Shown here: positions 44,840-55,485 of the stretch, one piece after another
How positions within the stretch are numbered: the stretch's first letter is position 1
Layout of the letters: the number at the start of each line of letters is the position of its first letter
Assembly: GCA_035772735.1 (NCBI GenBank)
Contig: JASDFA010000006.1
Coordinates: forward strand, 26,887,501 to 26,951,500
From: Datura wrightii
Lineage: Eukaryota; Streptophyta; Magnoliopsida; Solanales; Solanaceae
Length of the DNA stretch: 64,000 nucleotides
Direction: 5' to 3'
Notes under the pieces: model-generated
What the model was told of the DNA's origin: nothing
Seen by the model: the letters and a program-made list of their open reading frames with translations, nothing else
The model's database searches: none
Translations under genes and position numbers: made by a program

Positions 44840-47210
44840 TGTTACACCCCGTAAAATTTCCAACACATAGATGGCCTATTCGCGTGTTGGTTAAGAGTAT
44901 TTGAAAGCCATACATGCTAGAAAAAGGACCGGAAAAAGACTGGACGAGAGACCTGTTGAACCATCACGGAAGGAGCCGGGGCAGAGCCCCTCTACGATGG
45001 CAACGTGTCACGGAGGTGGAGCCTCCGTGTTGGCTCCGTGATACGTTGGCCTTGTCCAGGCCCAAGTATATAAACCCCTCACTTCGGTTTATTTCATAAA
45101 ATTCTTATAATTTCCAGAAGAAAACGTAGGGGAACAGGGGAGAACAAAGATTCCTTACCAATATTCGTCCAATTACACCATCAAACGCGGTCCAAACTCA
45201 AATTAACTCCAGATACCGAGGTATTAAGTAGTAAGGAGCATTCCTACAGATTTAGTTTCGCAAAATTCGGCCAGCGAATCGTCGTGCTACCGAACTAAGG
45301 TAAGTGGAATTGCTCCAAATTAGTGTCAATATACTCCTATCCCTAAAGTGAGTATTTCTCCCTTCTGTACTTTCGAAAAATAGCGAGTTTTTGACCGTCT
45401 TTCGATAAGCCAAAGTTTAGGCTATAAATATATCGAAAGTGACTCTTTTAGAATATTGGTGTATTTAGTTCTAATTGACATATATATAAATGCAGTTGGG
45501 AGAAATAGCTGGAGTACTGACCGAGCTTCGTCCGTTAGTCGGATAAACCGAGGTTAAGGTATGTAAAGCTAGTTTCTTCGGAAAGTTAGTAGTTTTAGCC
45601 TTGTATACCACAGTAAACTCCGTAGTAGAATTCCCAGAGTTGAATATTGAATATTGTGCAAGTTTAGTAGATCTGGTTTGCGTTGTTATATCATACACAG
45701 TCCGAAAGTTAGTAAAGCATGCGCCAAAATGACAAGTTAGCATTCCAGACTCAGTATAGCCCAGTACATGATTAGCAAGAATGTTTCTAGAATAATATGA
45801 CAGACATTCAGAATAAGAGTTAGTAAAGTAAAATCAGAACTCAGATAGTATTTTTCAGTTTAAACATGCTTGCTATATATGTGCTTATTGTTTGTTGATA
45901 CTTGGTTGTGTCGTAAGGGCACCCTTTTGAGCGTCCTCGCCGCCCATGGGTTGGTAACTGTGTCGCCCACTGAGCGGGTGGGTTTACGTCACTCCAAGGA
46001 GTGGCATACCATCCCCAATTTGGATGAAGATGGGATGAAGCTTTCCCCATATCAGGCTGATCAGCAATACAGTACAGATAGCCCTGTTGTGCGCAAGCGC
46101 CCAGGGAACAGATTCAGATGTAGTTACAGTTATAGATACAGTATAGGAGTCCTCCATACTCAGACATGGTTATTTATATCAGAGGCTATGGCCCGAGCCG
46201 GAGACCCAGGGGCCGACAGAGGTGCTCGTAGTTAGCAAATGAGTGAAGTGACTTATTTTTGGCTGGTTTTGACCCGGGTAAGGGTATATAGATTGTTTGC
46301 TTGCTTGGAGCCATCCGGCTTATAGGGGTTGGTATTGGCTCTTGTTTGCTATATATATATATATATATGTATTTATGTGCTATATGTTAGTTAATAGACA
46401 GCAGGCCGCCACGTCTACAGGTACGCTCCTGCCCTATCACAACGCAGAAAGTCTGATTCAGTTCATATCAGTTCTTACAAATTCAGTTATCTCTTGCTAT
46501 TCAGAATTTCTAGTTATGTTATTTGTATTCAGTTGTATCCAGTTGCTTTGCATACTTGGTACCAGTGGTACTGACGCCCGTTTGGGGCGCTGCATTACTT
46601 GCCTGCAGGTACTCATAGACAAGGAGGCGATCCCTCGTGATTCCATCCAGCTTATAGAGTCATCAGCTCCTGTCATCCGGAGCTTGATATTCAGAGGTGT
46701 ATTTCATTTTCTTTTGTTGTATAGTACGGGTAGGTCGGGGCCCTGTCTCGACCATCTTATCAGTATTCCTGAAGGCTTGCAGTCTGTATATATTTCCCTA
46801 TGGTTAGTTGTGTCGGTCGTGTGAGGCCGTGCGTTTTGTTTAGCTATTTAGCACTGTTGATTATGTTGGCCGTGTGGGGCGATAGTCTGATAGTAGTGGT
46901 GACCTTGCCGGTCACGTAGTTATTCAGTATTCTATTGTTGAGTTACAGATAACTAGACAGCATTGTGGCCTTGTCGGCCCACATAAGTTTCCCCCTTTGT
47001 AAGTATGTTTCTAGTTAGCTGAAGTTTTATACAGGTGGCTATAGGCCCAGTCGGCCGGAGGCTGTGTTTACAGCCGTTATATAGCCCATTGTTTCTAGAA
47101 ATCTGAGTTAGAGCTAGCCAGGCACCAGATGTTCTTAGGCTCACCAGTTAGCAGTCTAGGTCCTACTAGGGCACCAGGTGCCAGTCATACCCCCAAGGCG
47201 GGGCGTGATA
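44840..47210 (+). repeat. 3' LTR of element C
   Basis: 2371 bp, TGTTACACCCCG to GCGTGATA (terminal CA decayed to TA). Carries the 213-bp block at 45911-46123 that is missing from the 5' LTR. TATA box 45067-45074; (TA)n 46350-46368. The 175-codon frame 46297-46824 is the counterpart of the one in the 5' LTR. Confidence 0.95.
45911..46123 (+). other. 213-bp LTR block kept in 3' LTR, lost from 5' LTR of C
   Basis: The 5' LTR runs directly from 'cttggttgtg' to 'ttacagttatag'. The block contains 'gggttggtaactgtgtcg' and 'cactccaaggagt'. Inverted counterparts occur in the B LTR (about 32415-32465, 'gggttgctaactgtgtc') and in the solo LTR at about 6290-6335. It is therefore an ancestral part of this LTR group and was deleted from the 5' copy, not inserted here. 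The 121-codon frame over it is incidental. Confidence 0.75.
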
Positions 47211-47215
47211 CATGG
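47211..47215. repeat. TSD CATGG of element C (right)
   Basis: Identical to 37417-37421. Confidence 0.94.
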
Positions 47216-47915
47216 TATCCATAAATGTTGGTGCATATCTTGCCAACGAGTCAAACCTCATCATGTACTCCCGAACACTCATCCTCTCTTGCTCCAAGTG
47301 TAAGAATTGATCCACCCGAGCCTATCGGATCTCTCGAGGAAAATAGTGATATATGAAAGCCTCTGAAAAATTGGACCAAGTAGGTGGGGGTATATCTGTG
47401 CCTTTGGACCTCTCCCGACTCTCGTACCACAAAACCGCTATATCTCGTAGCCGCAATACTGCTAACTCGACTGACTCTGCGGATGTAGCATGCATTACCT
47501 TGAATATTCTTTGTAACTGATCCAGGAAGTCTTGAGTTTCCTCTCTGCTGTCTGTCTCCATAAACCATGGAGGACTGAGGGCAAGGGAAAGAAATTCACA
47601 AACCCTCGAACTTTCAGGTCCTCTAGTAGATTCCACGACAACTAGTGCCACTGGTTGGCGCTAAGCGACCATCATCTGAGCCAGCATATAAACCGCATTC
47701 TAACCTTCTAATCTGATGGTATAGGGATAACCGGGGGTGGCACTGATGTATCTGCTTCCCTAGGGGACTCCTGGTATGGAAGAGAATGGTGGGGAGATTG
47801 AGGTGATATCTACCACTCGCCCTCAGGTCAGGCTGTCTCTGACTGTGGTACTCTGCTAGTGCCCTCTCCTACCGCCGTGTCCAACTCCCAACTAGTCATA
47901 GTCTCTTGTGCATCG
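47216..47915 (-). pseudogene. B gag, N-terminal half
   Basis: The capsid part of B upstream of element C. On minus the open frame 47322-47651 includes 'REETQDFLDQLQRIF', 'ESVELAVLRLRDIAVLWYES' and 'YHYFPREIR', closely matching the C capsid. The following text continues in another frame (47251-47568 overlaps it) toward the C insertion. N-terminal of 47651 the frame is broken by several TAG/TGA codons, and no good start codon survives. Confidence 0.82.
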
Positions 47916-48120
47916 AAAATTTTCTTTGTATATAAGGAGAATAACATAAGCTTAGGAACTCAACCCTATACCTCTTAGCTCTATAGCACGATTTGAGAAG
48001 GAAGGAGGGTAACTACGTTATCATGCCTCGTAGCCTCCTACCTATGGAATATGGTGCACAACACATCCACAGACAAGAATCTACTAGACACGTCTTGCAA
48101 ACTCCCTAGGATATGATGTT

Positions 48121-48132
48121 GATCTGATACCA
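48121..48132 (-). other. Primer-binding site of B
   Basis: The minus strand reads TGGTATCAGATC just downstream of the 5' LTR; one mismatch to the Met-tRNA complement. Confidence 0.85.
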
Positions 48133-48136
48133 AGAT

Positions 48137-50063
48137 TGTCACGCTCCACCTTGGGAGGCGTAACTGGCACCTAGTGCCACACTAGAACCTGGGCTGACCT
48201 AACTAGGGTATATGCACCTCAGGTGCCTATCAACAACTTAAAATAAAAAAAACAAATAGATATACCTCGATTTTAAACACAGCCTCGAGCCGACTTGGCC
48301 ACCATGCTGTGTAAGTCATAACAAAAGAAAGATAGGTAGTTATATATAAACTATATCCAAGAAGGCTACTAACTAATAGCTAAGCTAGGCCCCACATGAC
48401 CAACACACAAAACATAAAAACATATGCCTCACACGACCAACAACAACCAACAACTAGGAACTGTAATCCACAAACCCTTAAGAGTGAAAAGGAGCCGACT
48501 GATCTGCTAACCCTGGATGACTACTAAGGAGGTCTTGAAACTCATCTATACGTACCTGCAGGCAAGTATGCAGTGCTCTATAGGTGGGCATCAGTACAGT
48601 ATGTACCGACTATGTAAGGCAGTAACAAAAGTTGAATAGAAACAGATAAAAGAACTGAAAGTAATCAATATGAAGGATAAGAGTTTTAACCTAAAAAGCC
48701 TCACAATCTGAAGTATAGCTAATAAGTAAGTATACAAACAAGAACCTCACCTAGCCCCCATAAGCCTGAAAGGTACAATCAGAACAATATAACCTACCTG
48801 GGCCCCCATAAGCCCCGATAGGCACAATTTAGTCTATATACCCCTAACAAGGTCAATATGATTCGACAGGTAACTATAGCTAACCTACCTAGTGTCTGGG
48901 TATGCAACTAAGCCCTCTAGGTTCTGTAACTGTGTCTAAGCCCTCTGGGATCCTTTGACTACACCCTGGGCCCACAAGGCTCGACAGAGGGTCAGTAATG
49001 TTGTTATGGCATAAAGGAAGTCCATACATTAAGGGACTTTGATACGGCCTTATAGGCCTAAATATATTCCTTTCAGACATCTCATAGCTCCTTTGAGAGA
49101 TCTATAACCCCCTCGGCAATGACACAATTAGCAACCCTGAGGTTGGTCAACGAAAGGCTATATTAGGTGGGGTCAATCCCAACTAAATTCCTACCTTTTA
49201 GTCTCAAATCTATCTATAGAAGCTAATCAAAATAAACCTACTCGTAGCATACTTACGAAGGCAAAGGTTGTATCGACTGTACGACGAGGATAACTTGCCA
49301 AAAAGGTTAGCCTTAACATACGTCAATTGTCTATTTTTGTTCACCCAAACAGTTCCAACCTAAAACCGGTAATTCCTCCAAATTGCAGCCCTTAAGCTGA
49401 GAGAATGAAGCTATTTTCAATACTAGAAAATGACTGACAACAATATCCTTTAAGCATATTATCTACAAATCAAGCTCTATCTAATTCAGCCGAAACCTTA
49501 CAACTTCCCAAGAGTTTAGAAGGTAGAAACACTTACATATCACTTGAGGACACTTAGGACTCAATTAGGAGTGATTTCTACAACTTCTACTCAGTGGGAC
49601 TCCGACAATTCGAGTGAGATTTTAAGAAATGACTTCGTAGGAACGTTCCTCGTAGGCCCGAAACTTTCTATCCAAGATGAATTTGCGTTTGAATGGGTTT
49701 AACGGTGTAATTCGGTGAAAATATCACGAAATAGATGCTCACATTTTTTATTTCGACTTGGGAAAATATTGAAAATGATTCATTTAAGCATCAAGGAGCT
49801 TGTATATATTTGACGCGGTGGGCCGGGGGTGCAGCATGTTGCCCGTAGCGCCAGAACATGGGCGCAACACGCCAGCTAATGTGCTGGTATGGCCGCATGG
49901 TGTGGCGCCAGGTGCGCCCTACCTCCGGCCCCTGCCTCCTGCTCACTCAACACCATGCTCGTATGCTCATTCCCTGAGCCCTTCTTCACATGCGTCATAT
50001 TCCAAAACTCTGAACATACGTACGCACACGTCGGTTAAAGATAGAAACCTACGTGGTGTAACA
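48137..50063 (-). repeat. 5' LTR of element B
   Basis: 1927 bp, plus-strand text from TGTCACGCTCCACC to GTGGTGTAACA, intact TG/CA termini. The GC-rich cluster is at 49812-49995 near the U3 end. It aligns along its length with 31379-33364. Confidence 0.93.
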
Positions 50064-50068
50064 AGAAC
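50064..50068. repeat. TSD AGAAC of element B (right)
   Basis: Identical to 31374-31378. Confidence 0.93.
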
Positions 50069-52128
50069 ATTCATATCATAATCCTTGAGGAGATCTAGCC
50101 ACTTCCTCAGTCAAAAATTCAAATCCTTCTGAGTGAATATATACTGAAGGCTCTTGTGATCGGTGAACACATCCACATGCACCCCATATAAGTAGTGCCT
50201 TCAAATCTTCAATGCAAATACCACCTGCCAACTCGAGATGGTGAGTTGGATAGTTCTTTTCATGGGTCTTAAGATACCTAGAAGTATGTGCAATCACTTT
50301 GCCAAGCTGCATCAATACACACCAAAGGCCAATCCTCGATGCTTCACAATACACCACAAAGCCATCGATGCCCACGGGTAAAGTCAAAACTAGGGCTAAA
50401 GTGAGTCGAGTCTTTAAATCCTGAAAGCTCTTCTCACAAGCATCAGACCACTGAAATTTAGCCTTTTGCTAAGTTAAATTGGTCAACGGTGCTGCAATGG
50501 ATGAAAATCTCTCGACAAATCTCCTATAATAGCACGCTAAACCCAAGAAGCTCCTAATATCTATAGGACTGACAGGTCTAGGCCAATTCTTCACCTTTTC
50601 TATCTTTTGAGAGCCCACTTTCACACCCTCACTAGACACTACATGACCCAAGAATGCAACTGAGTCCAGCCAAAACTCATACTTTCTAACCTTAGCAAAC
50701 AACTGGCGATCCTTGAGAGTCTGAAACACAATCTTCAAATGAGCAGCATGCTCCTCCTCGCTTCGAGAGTATATAAGAATATCATCTATGAAGACAACCG
50801 CGAACATGTCAAAATATTGCTTGAACACCCTGTTCATCAAATTCATAAAAGCTAAAGGGGCATTCATTAGTCCAGAAGATATAACTACAAACTCATAGTG
50901 ACCATACGGAGTCCTAAAGGCTGTCTTCGGAATGTCACTCTCCTTAACTCTGAGATGATGATAGCCAGATCTGATATCTATCTTAAAAAAACACTTAGCA
51001 CCCTGAAGTTGGTCAAACAAGTCATCAATCCTTGGAAGGGGATACTTATTCTTGATTGTGACCTTATTCAACTGCCGATAATCAATGCATATACGAAGAG
51101 CATCATCCTTCCTTCGAACAAAAAGAACTGGTGCACCCCATAGGGACTTACTATGCCGGATAAACCCTTTGTCTAGGAGATTTTTCAACTGCTCTTTCAT
51201 CTTCTTTAGCTATTCTGGAGCTATTTTGTAAGGAGAAATGGATATAGGCTGCGTATCGGGAAGAAGGTCAATACCAAATCAATCTCCCACTTGGGAGGGA
51301 CTCCTGGTAGATCATTAGGAAACACCTTTGAATACTCACATACAACAGGAACTGATGGGACGGATGGGGTCTCGAACATAGAATCCTTAACTTGAACTAG
51401 ATGGTACACACAACCCTTAAAGATTATCTTTCTGGCCTTAAGATAGGAGACAAAACAACCTACAGGCACTGTTGAACTACCCTTCAACTCTAGGACTGAA
51501 AAAGCTAGAAATTGAAACTCTACCATATGAGTTCTATAATCAACTGAAGCATAACATACATGCAACCAATCCATACCGATTATGACATCAAAATTGGTGA
51601 TGTCTAACTCTTTTAAGTCGACTGAGGTAACTTTCTAAAGGACTATGACAGAGCAATTTCTGTATATCCGTCGAACTATAACTGAGTTACTGATTGGAGT
51701 AGAGACTGAAAATGGTTCTGATAGAATTTTGGGACTAACACAAATTGAACTGCAATATAGAGAGTCATGAAGGATAATATGGCTCCAGGATCTATCAATG
51801 TATACACATCAAGATGAAATATTTGTAATATACCAGTAACCACCTTGGGTAAAGTATCCTTCTCCTAACACGATAAGAGTGCATAAAATTTATTCTGGTG
51901 TTGGCCGCCAACTGCACTAGTAGAAGCACCCTATTAGGAAGAACGTGCTACTAGATCCGTTGAACTGGTGGCTGGAGCACGGCCTTGATTGTCACGCTGC
52001 CTTGCCAAAGGACACTCCCTGCACTTGTGCCCTGGCTTCCCACACCCAAAGCAAACATATGATCCAACCAGGCACCCTCCTATGTGGTTCTTACCATATT
52101 TACCACAGATTGGGAAAGTGTGCTCCAC
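50069..52128 (-). pseudogene. H: gag zinc knuckle, protease, RT and start of RNase H
   Basis: On minus from 52128. CCHC knuckle CFGCGKPGHKCREC at 52012-52053, complete, preceded by a C-G-K-Y-G-K-N-H half-knuckle that has lost a Cys. Protease about 51540-51810 with LIDPGA at about 51783-51800 and an internal TAG. Protease-RT linker 51221-51574. RT in a clean 243-codon frame 50469-51200 with 'RICIDYRQLNK', 'PLPRIDDLFDQLQG' and catalytic FIDD at 50781-50792. RNase H N-part 50076-50387 (family YCDAS is YCEAS here, so the first catalytic Asp is changed to Glu). The coding text continues beyond element B at 31373. Plus-strand frames over this interval are shadows. Confidence 0.9.
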
Positions 52129-52189
52129 CGGCGTGCTCCTTTGTCCCCTAGAACCTGATGTTCTGCTCCTCTAATCACCGCAAGTTCTA

Positions 52190-53078
52190 GATGGACATTG
52201 GCTGATGAAGACACTGGGGCTATTGACCTCTAGTGGAACTGGGGGCGATGTCCACCATCGTACCTCTGATAGGAAAATCCAGCGCTGCCTGTCCTGGCCC
52301 TCTTGGCCTCTCTTTCCTTTTCCTTCACATGATCCGCCTCTATCTACTGGCATATATGACCAATCGGGAGAAGTCTACGTCACTATTCAGCATCACGGTC
52401 ATGCACTCCTTGACCAACAAATCTGTTAATCCATTCACAAATTTGCTCATACGAGCTCTCTGATCTGCAACCATCTCCGGCGCATACTTAGAAAGTTGGG
52501 TAAACTCCAAGGCATACTCTTGGACGGTCATGTTTCTCTGCCTCAAGTTGATGAATTATGTTGCCTTTGCTTCCCTCAACTCTCTAGGGAAGAACTTGTC
52601 CAAGAAGGCAGTCACGAACTCCTCCCAGCTTACGGGAACTGCTCCCACTGCTCTACCCTTCTTCCATTGATGGAACCATATGTAGGCAACCCCCTTTAGC
52701 TGATAGGAAGCTAAATTTGCATCTCATCTCCGATCACTCCCATAATGTTAGTCATCTTTTCCACCTCCTCAATGAACTCGTATGGATCCTTATCTGCCTT
52801 CGATCCAAGAAACTCAGATGGGTTCATCCTGAGGATGTCTCGCACTCTAGCTGTTGTTGCGTTCCTATTTTGGGGAACATGAGTCATCGCCTGCTAGTTG
52901 ACCTGAGCAATCATGGCCTATGCCAACATCTGAAAGGTTGCCCTAAACTCGACATGAGTAACCTGCTCAGGCAAGGATCCGCTGGAGTTGGTGGGTCTTG
53001 CTGATGCGCATCTCCATTGCCATTACCATGGCCATTCCCATTGCTATTTCTCCTATCATTAACTTAGCGTGGAGGCAT
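52190..53078 (-). pseudogene. H gag capsid region, broken
   Basis: Begins at a minus-strand ATG at 53078-53076 with MPPR, as in element A, but a TAG follows at the fifth codon. The N/G/D-rich N-terminus and 'NPSEFLGS', 'DPYEFIEEV' capsid landmarks (about 52800) are readable with frame changes. The open piece 52340-52546 (MRQRNMTVQEYALEF, 'VNGLTDLLVKECM') matches the C-terminal capsid of A. At least two frameshifts and several stops. Confidence 0.85.
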
Positions 53079-53142
53079 GATTCTGCAATTGTTTAAAGCT
53101 AGAGTTAGAGGGATAGAGAGAGAGAGTTGAACTCATAGCACG

Positions 53143-53276
53143 ATATGGAATCATGAAAGAAGAAAAGTTTCCTAAAATGTTCCATAGCCTCTTCGTCATA
53201 AGTGTGGCCATATGGAATCATGAAAGAAGGAAAGTTTCCTAAAATGTTTCATCACCTCTTCATCATAAGTGTGGCC
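53143..53276. repeat. 67-bp tandem duplication in the H leader
   Basis: Two adjacent copies start 'atatggaatcatgaaagaa' at 53143 and 53210 and run to 'cataagtgtggcc', with a few differences. The leader of A has one copy (near 22955-23020), so it is a private duplication in H. Confidence 0.9.
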
Positions 53277-53344
53277 CACTTCACACCCATGAAAAAGACT
53301 CTACTTAACGCGGCTTTCAGACATCTTAGGACACTTCAAAACTT

Positions 53345-53357
53345 GGATTTAATACCA
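53345..53357 (-). other. Primer-binding site of H (decayed)
   Basis: The minus strand reads TGGTATTAAATCC after the 5' LTR end; differences from TGGTATCAGAGCC include C-to-T and G-to-A. Confidence 0.8.
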
Positions 53358-53361
53358 AGTT

Positions 53362-55480
53362 TGTCTCAACCTAAGCATGGAACTCGAATCGAGACACGAG
53401 ACCTAGGGCCACGAATGACCCCAAGCTAACCCATGGCACACGCTACGCAAATTCAAGAGCATAACTAAAGTAGAAAATATAAAGTCGTAACTTGAATAAG
53501 TGAAAGTCAAAAGTGTCTCAAAGTAACATAGGTGGAGTCAACACTGGGCAAAAGTTAAAACATCTACATATTGTCTGAAAAGCCTCTAGAACATCTAACG
53601 AGCTAATGGGACAACACCCCTAACTAGCTCACTAAAGTCTAAAACTGAAATAACATACAAAACATAAACTAGAGGATGTCCTTAGATGATGAGGACTCAC
53701 CAAGATTGGACTAAAGCGGCCTAAGGTGGAAGCAAGACTATCGGCAGGGCTGAGTCTGATCAGTCGGACCTGTATCATGAGAAGATATAGCATAGAGTAT
53801 GCAGTCAGTACTTGAAATATACTAAGGATGAAGGTAATTTAAATGGAATTTAAAATATATGAAAGTTCATGAGAGTAGGACATTTCAAGAAAACATGAAG
53901 TAATAATCATAGTTGTAACAAGAGGGCTCATGGTTTTCAAAACAATTCATAACTTGTAAAAACTTGTAAAAATATAATTTGTAAGAAAAAACTTGTAAAA
54001 ATATAACTTGAGCCAAAGTATCATAATCGTACATAAGGAAAAGTGAGAGCATTCGTCATAACCGACACCATCATGATAAAGCTTACATGATTCCCCAACT
54101 ATCTTATTCAAGTGGGAAGAGCCATCCCAAGCTTTTCAAGACAAGGATACGTGATATCACTAGTAGGTACCCCATAGTTTTAAACCTAAATGTACCTATG
54201 TTGGCACGTAGTTCTGAGACCTTGGGGTTTGCCTGAACGTTGGGCCTACTCGCTGCTAGACAATACTCCTAAAAATATGATCATGGCTCATAGTAAATAT
54301 CACGAAATCATATATGAAGTTCATGGGTTAGTAAAATCATGATATACGTGAACATGCTTGAAATACATGGGATAGCCATGAAAGAAGGCTCTTGATTCAG
54401 CCATAAACTTGATACTTGTAAAGGATATGCATACTCGAGAAAGTCATCATACTTGAAATTCATAAATTCATAAAGGGTTCTTGTGAAAATCATGCATCAT
54501 AAATCATAAGACATAAATTAGGCCTTAAGAGAATTTAAATCATAAGAGGATCATAAAACCCATAAAGAGGATTTTAGTCCTAAGAGTTCATAACCATGCT
54601 TATACATAATAGACTATAATTTCATGAGAACTTGTAGGAAGTATAAAATCCCAATATTGGAAAGCATAAATTAGTACCGATTCAACTATACCCATAAGAG
54701 AATCATGGAGAAATTTCATAACCCAATGTAATTCCTAGAATTTCAAAAATAGGGCTTGGGGAAAATGGGTGATCATTAATTTGCTTGAAGAAGGAGCATG
54801 AGGGTGGAAGAACCCATCATTGATAAGCCCACATACCTAGAATTGACAATCAATAATGAGCCTTGAAACCCCAATTACACTTAGGGAGAATTTGAGGAAG
54901 AACACTAGGAGAGATCTTGAGAGAATTTGATCTTGTATAGGGAGTATTAGGAATGGAATGGAAGTTTAAGAAAGATAAAACCCATCAAAACACACTTCCT
55001 AAATTCCAAAATGACGTAGTATAGGAGTTAAAAGCATGGGAGATTACAAAATTGTCCTTGAGAATCGTGCAGAATTTTCACGACTAGGCACCCTGATGGT
55101 AGCCGTGACGGGCCATTACACTCCTGAAGGTCCATCATTCATGCCGTCGCCCTTATCCAAAAAATTTGAGTCAAAACCTCCTTCTGACGGTAGAAGTGAT
55201 GGGTCCTCACTCCTTCGATGATCCTTCAGGTCCACGTCAAGCCCTGAATGCAAAAACACCGAGTGACGGTCCAAACGATGGTCTCTCATCGATCTGACGG
55301 GCCGTCACCCATGCTGTCAATCAGTAATGCTTCACTCGGAGGTCCACCAATGGCCCGACGGCCGTCACCCTTTCCGTCATGGTTGTGACAAGCCGTCAAG
55401 CTTACCGTCACTTCCTACACTAGATCTGCAATTCCAGTTATTTTCCTTCAAAAAGCTATTTCTAAGTCTAAGGTGTTATA
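53362..55480 (-). repeat. 5' LTR of element H
   Basis: 2119 bp, plus-strand text from TGTCTCAACC to GTTATA (terminal CA decayed). Palindrome cluster at 55072-55412 with gacgggcc, gacggccgtc and tgacggt words. Small frames in 54308-55515 are LTR text. Confidence 0.92.
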
Positions 55481-55485
55481 TGGGC
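55481..55485. repeat. TSD TGGGC of element H (right)
   Basis: Identical to 15901-15905. Confidence 0.92.

Larger units (their letters stand above)
37422..47210 (+). mobile_element. Element C: Ty3/gypsy chromovirus-like retrotransposon nested in B
   Basis: Plus strand, 9789 bp: 5' LTR 37422-39588, PBS 39593-39604, gag from 39804, pol to 44572, polypurine tract 44826-44839, 3' LTR 44840-47210, TSD CATGG. It lies in the gag of B, in opposite orientation, and is the most complete and innermost element. LTR copies differ at about 10 of 205 bases downstream of the TATA box, mostly C/T or G/A. The promoter cluster differs more. Coding frames have about 15 premature stops, mostly TAG, plus two frameshifts. 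Confidence 0.95.
31379..50063 (-). mobile_element. Element B: Ty3/gypsy chromovirus-like retrotransposon nested in H
   Basis: Minus strand. 5' LTR 48137-50063, PBS 48121-48132, gag split by element C, pol 33647-37100, polypurine tract 33365-33380, 3' LTR 31379-33364, TSD AGAAC. It was inserted in the RNase H coding part of H in the same orientation. Without element C it is about 8.9 kb. Its proteins and LTRs are related to those of C, so a family member later inserted into it. The LTR copies differ at roughly one base in six over a 100-bp sample, making B old. The zinc knuckle region is deleted and two integrase key residues are changed, so it is dead. Confidence 0.92.
15906..55480 (-). mobile_element. 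Element H: Ty3/gypsy chromovirus-like retrotransposon, host of the nest
   Basis: Minus-strand element with LTRs at 53362-55480 (5') and 15906-18077 (3'), TSD TGGGC, a Met-tRNA type PBS at 53345-53357 and a polypurine tract at 18078-18094. It spans 39.6 kb, but only about 9.5 kb is its own: element A (18559-29973) sits near the 3' end of pol and element B (31379-50063) sits in RNase H. In minus-strand order it encodes gag, a CCHC knuckle, protease, RT, RNase H, integrase and a chromodomain-like tail, the gag-PR-RT-RH-IN order of Ty3/gypsy. The MPPR start of gag, long LTRs and 'VLWRN...ATWE'-type tail suggest the Tekay/Del clade (inference). It is inactive: many stops and frameshifts. Confidence 0.92.

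Noticed and set aside
46953..47144. Short minus frame at the end of the C 3' LTR considered as a small gene
   Set aside because: Lies wholly in LTR sequence with the same text in the 5' LTR; no coding features.
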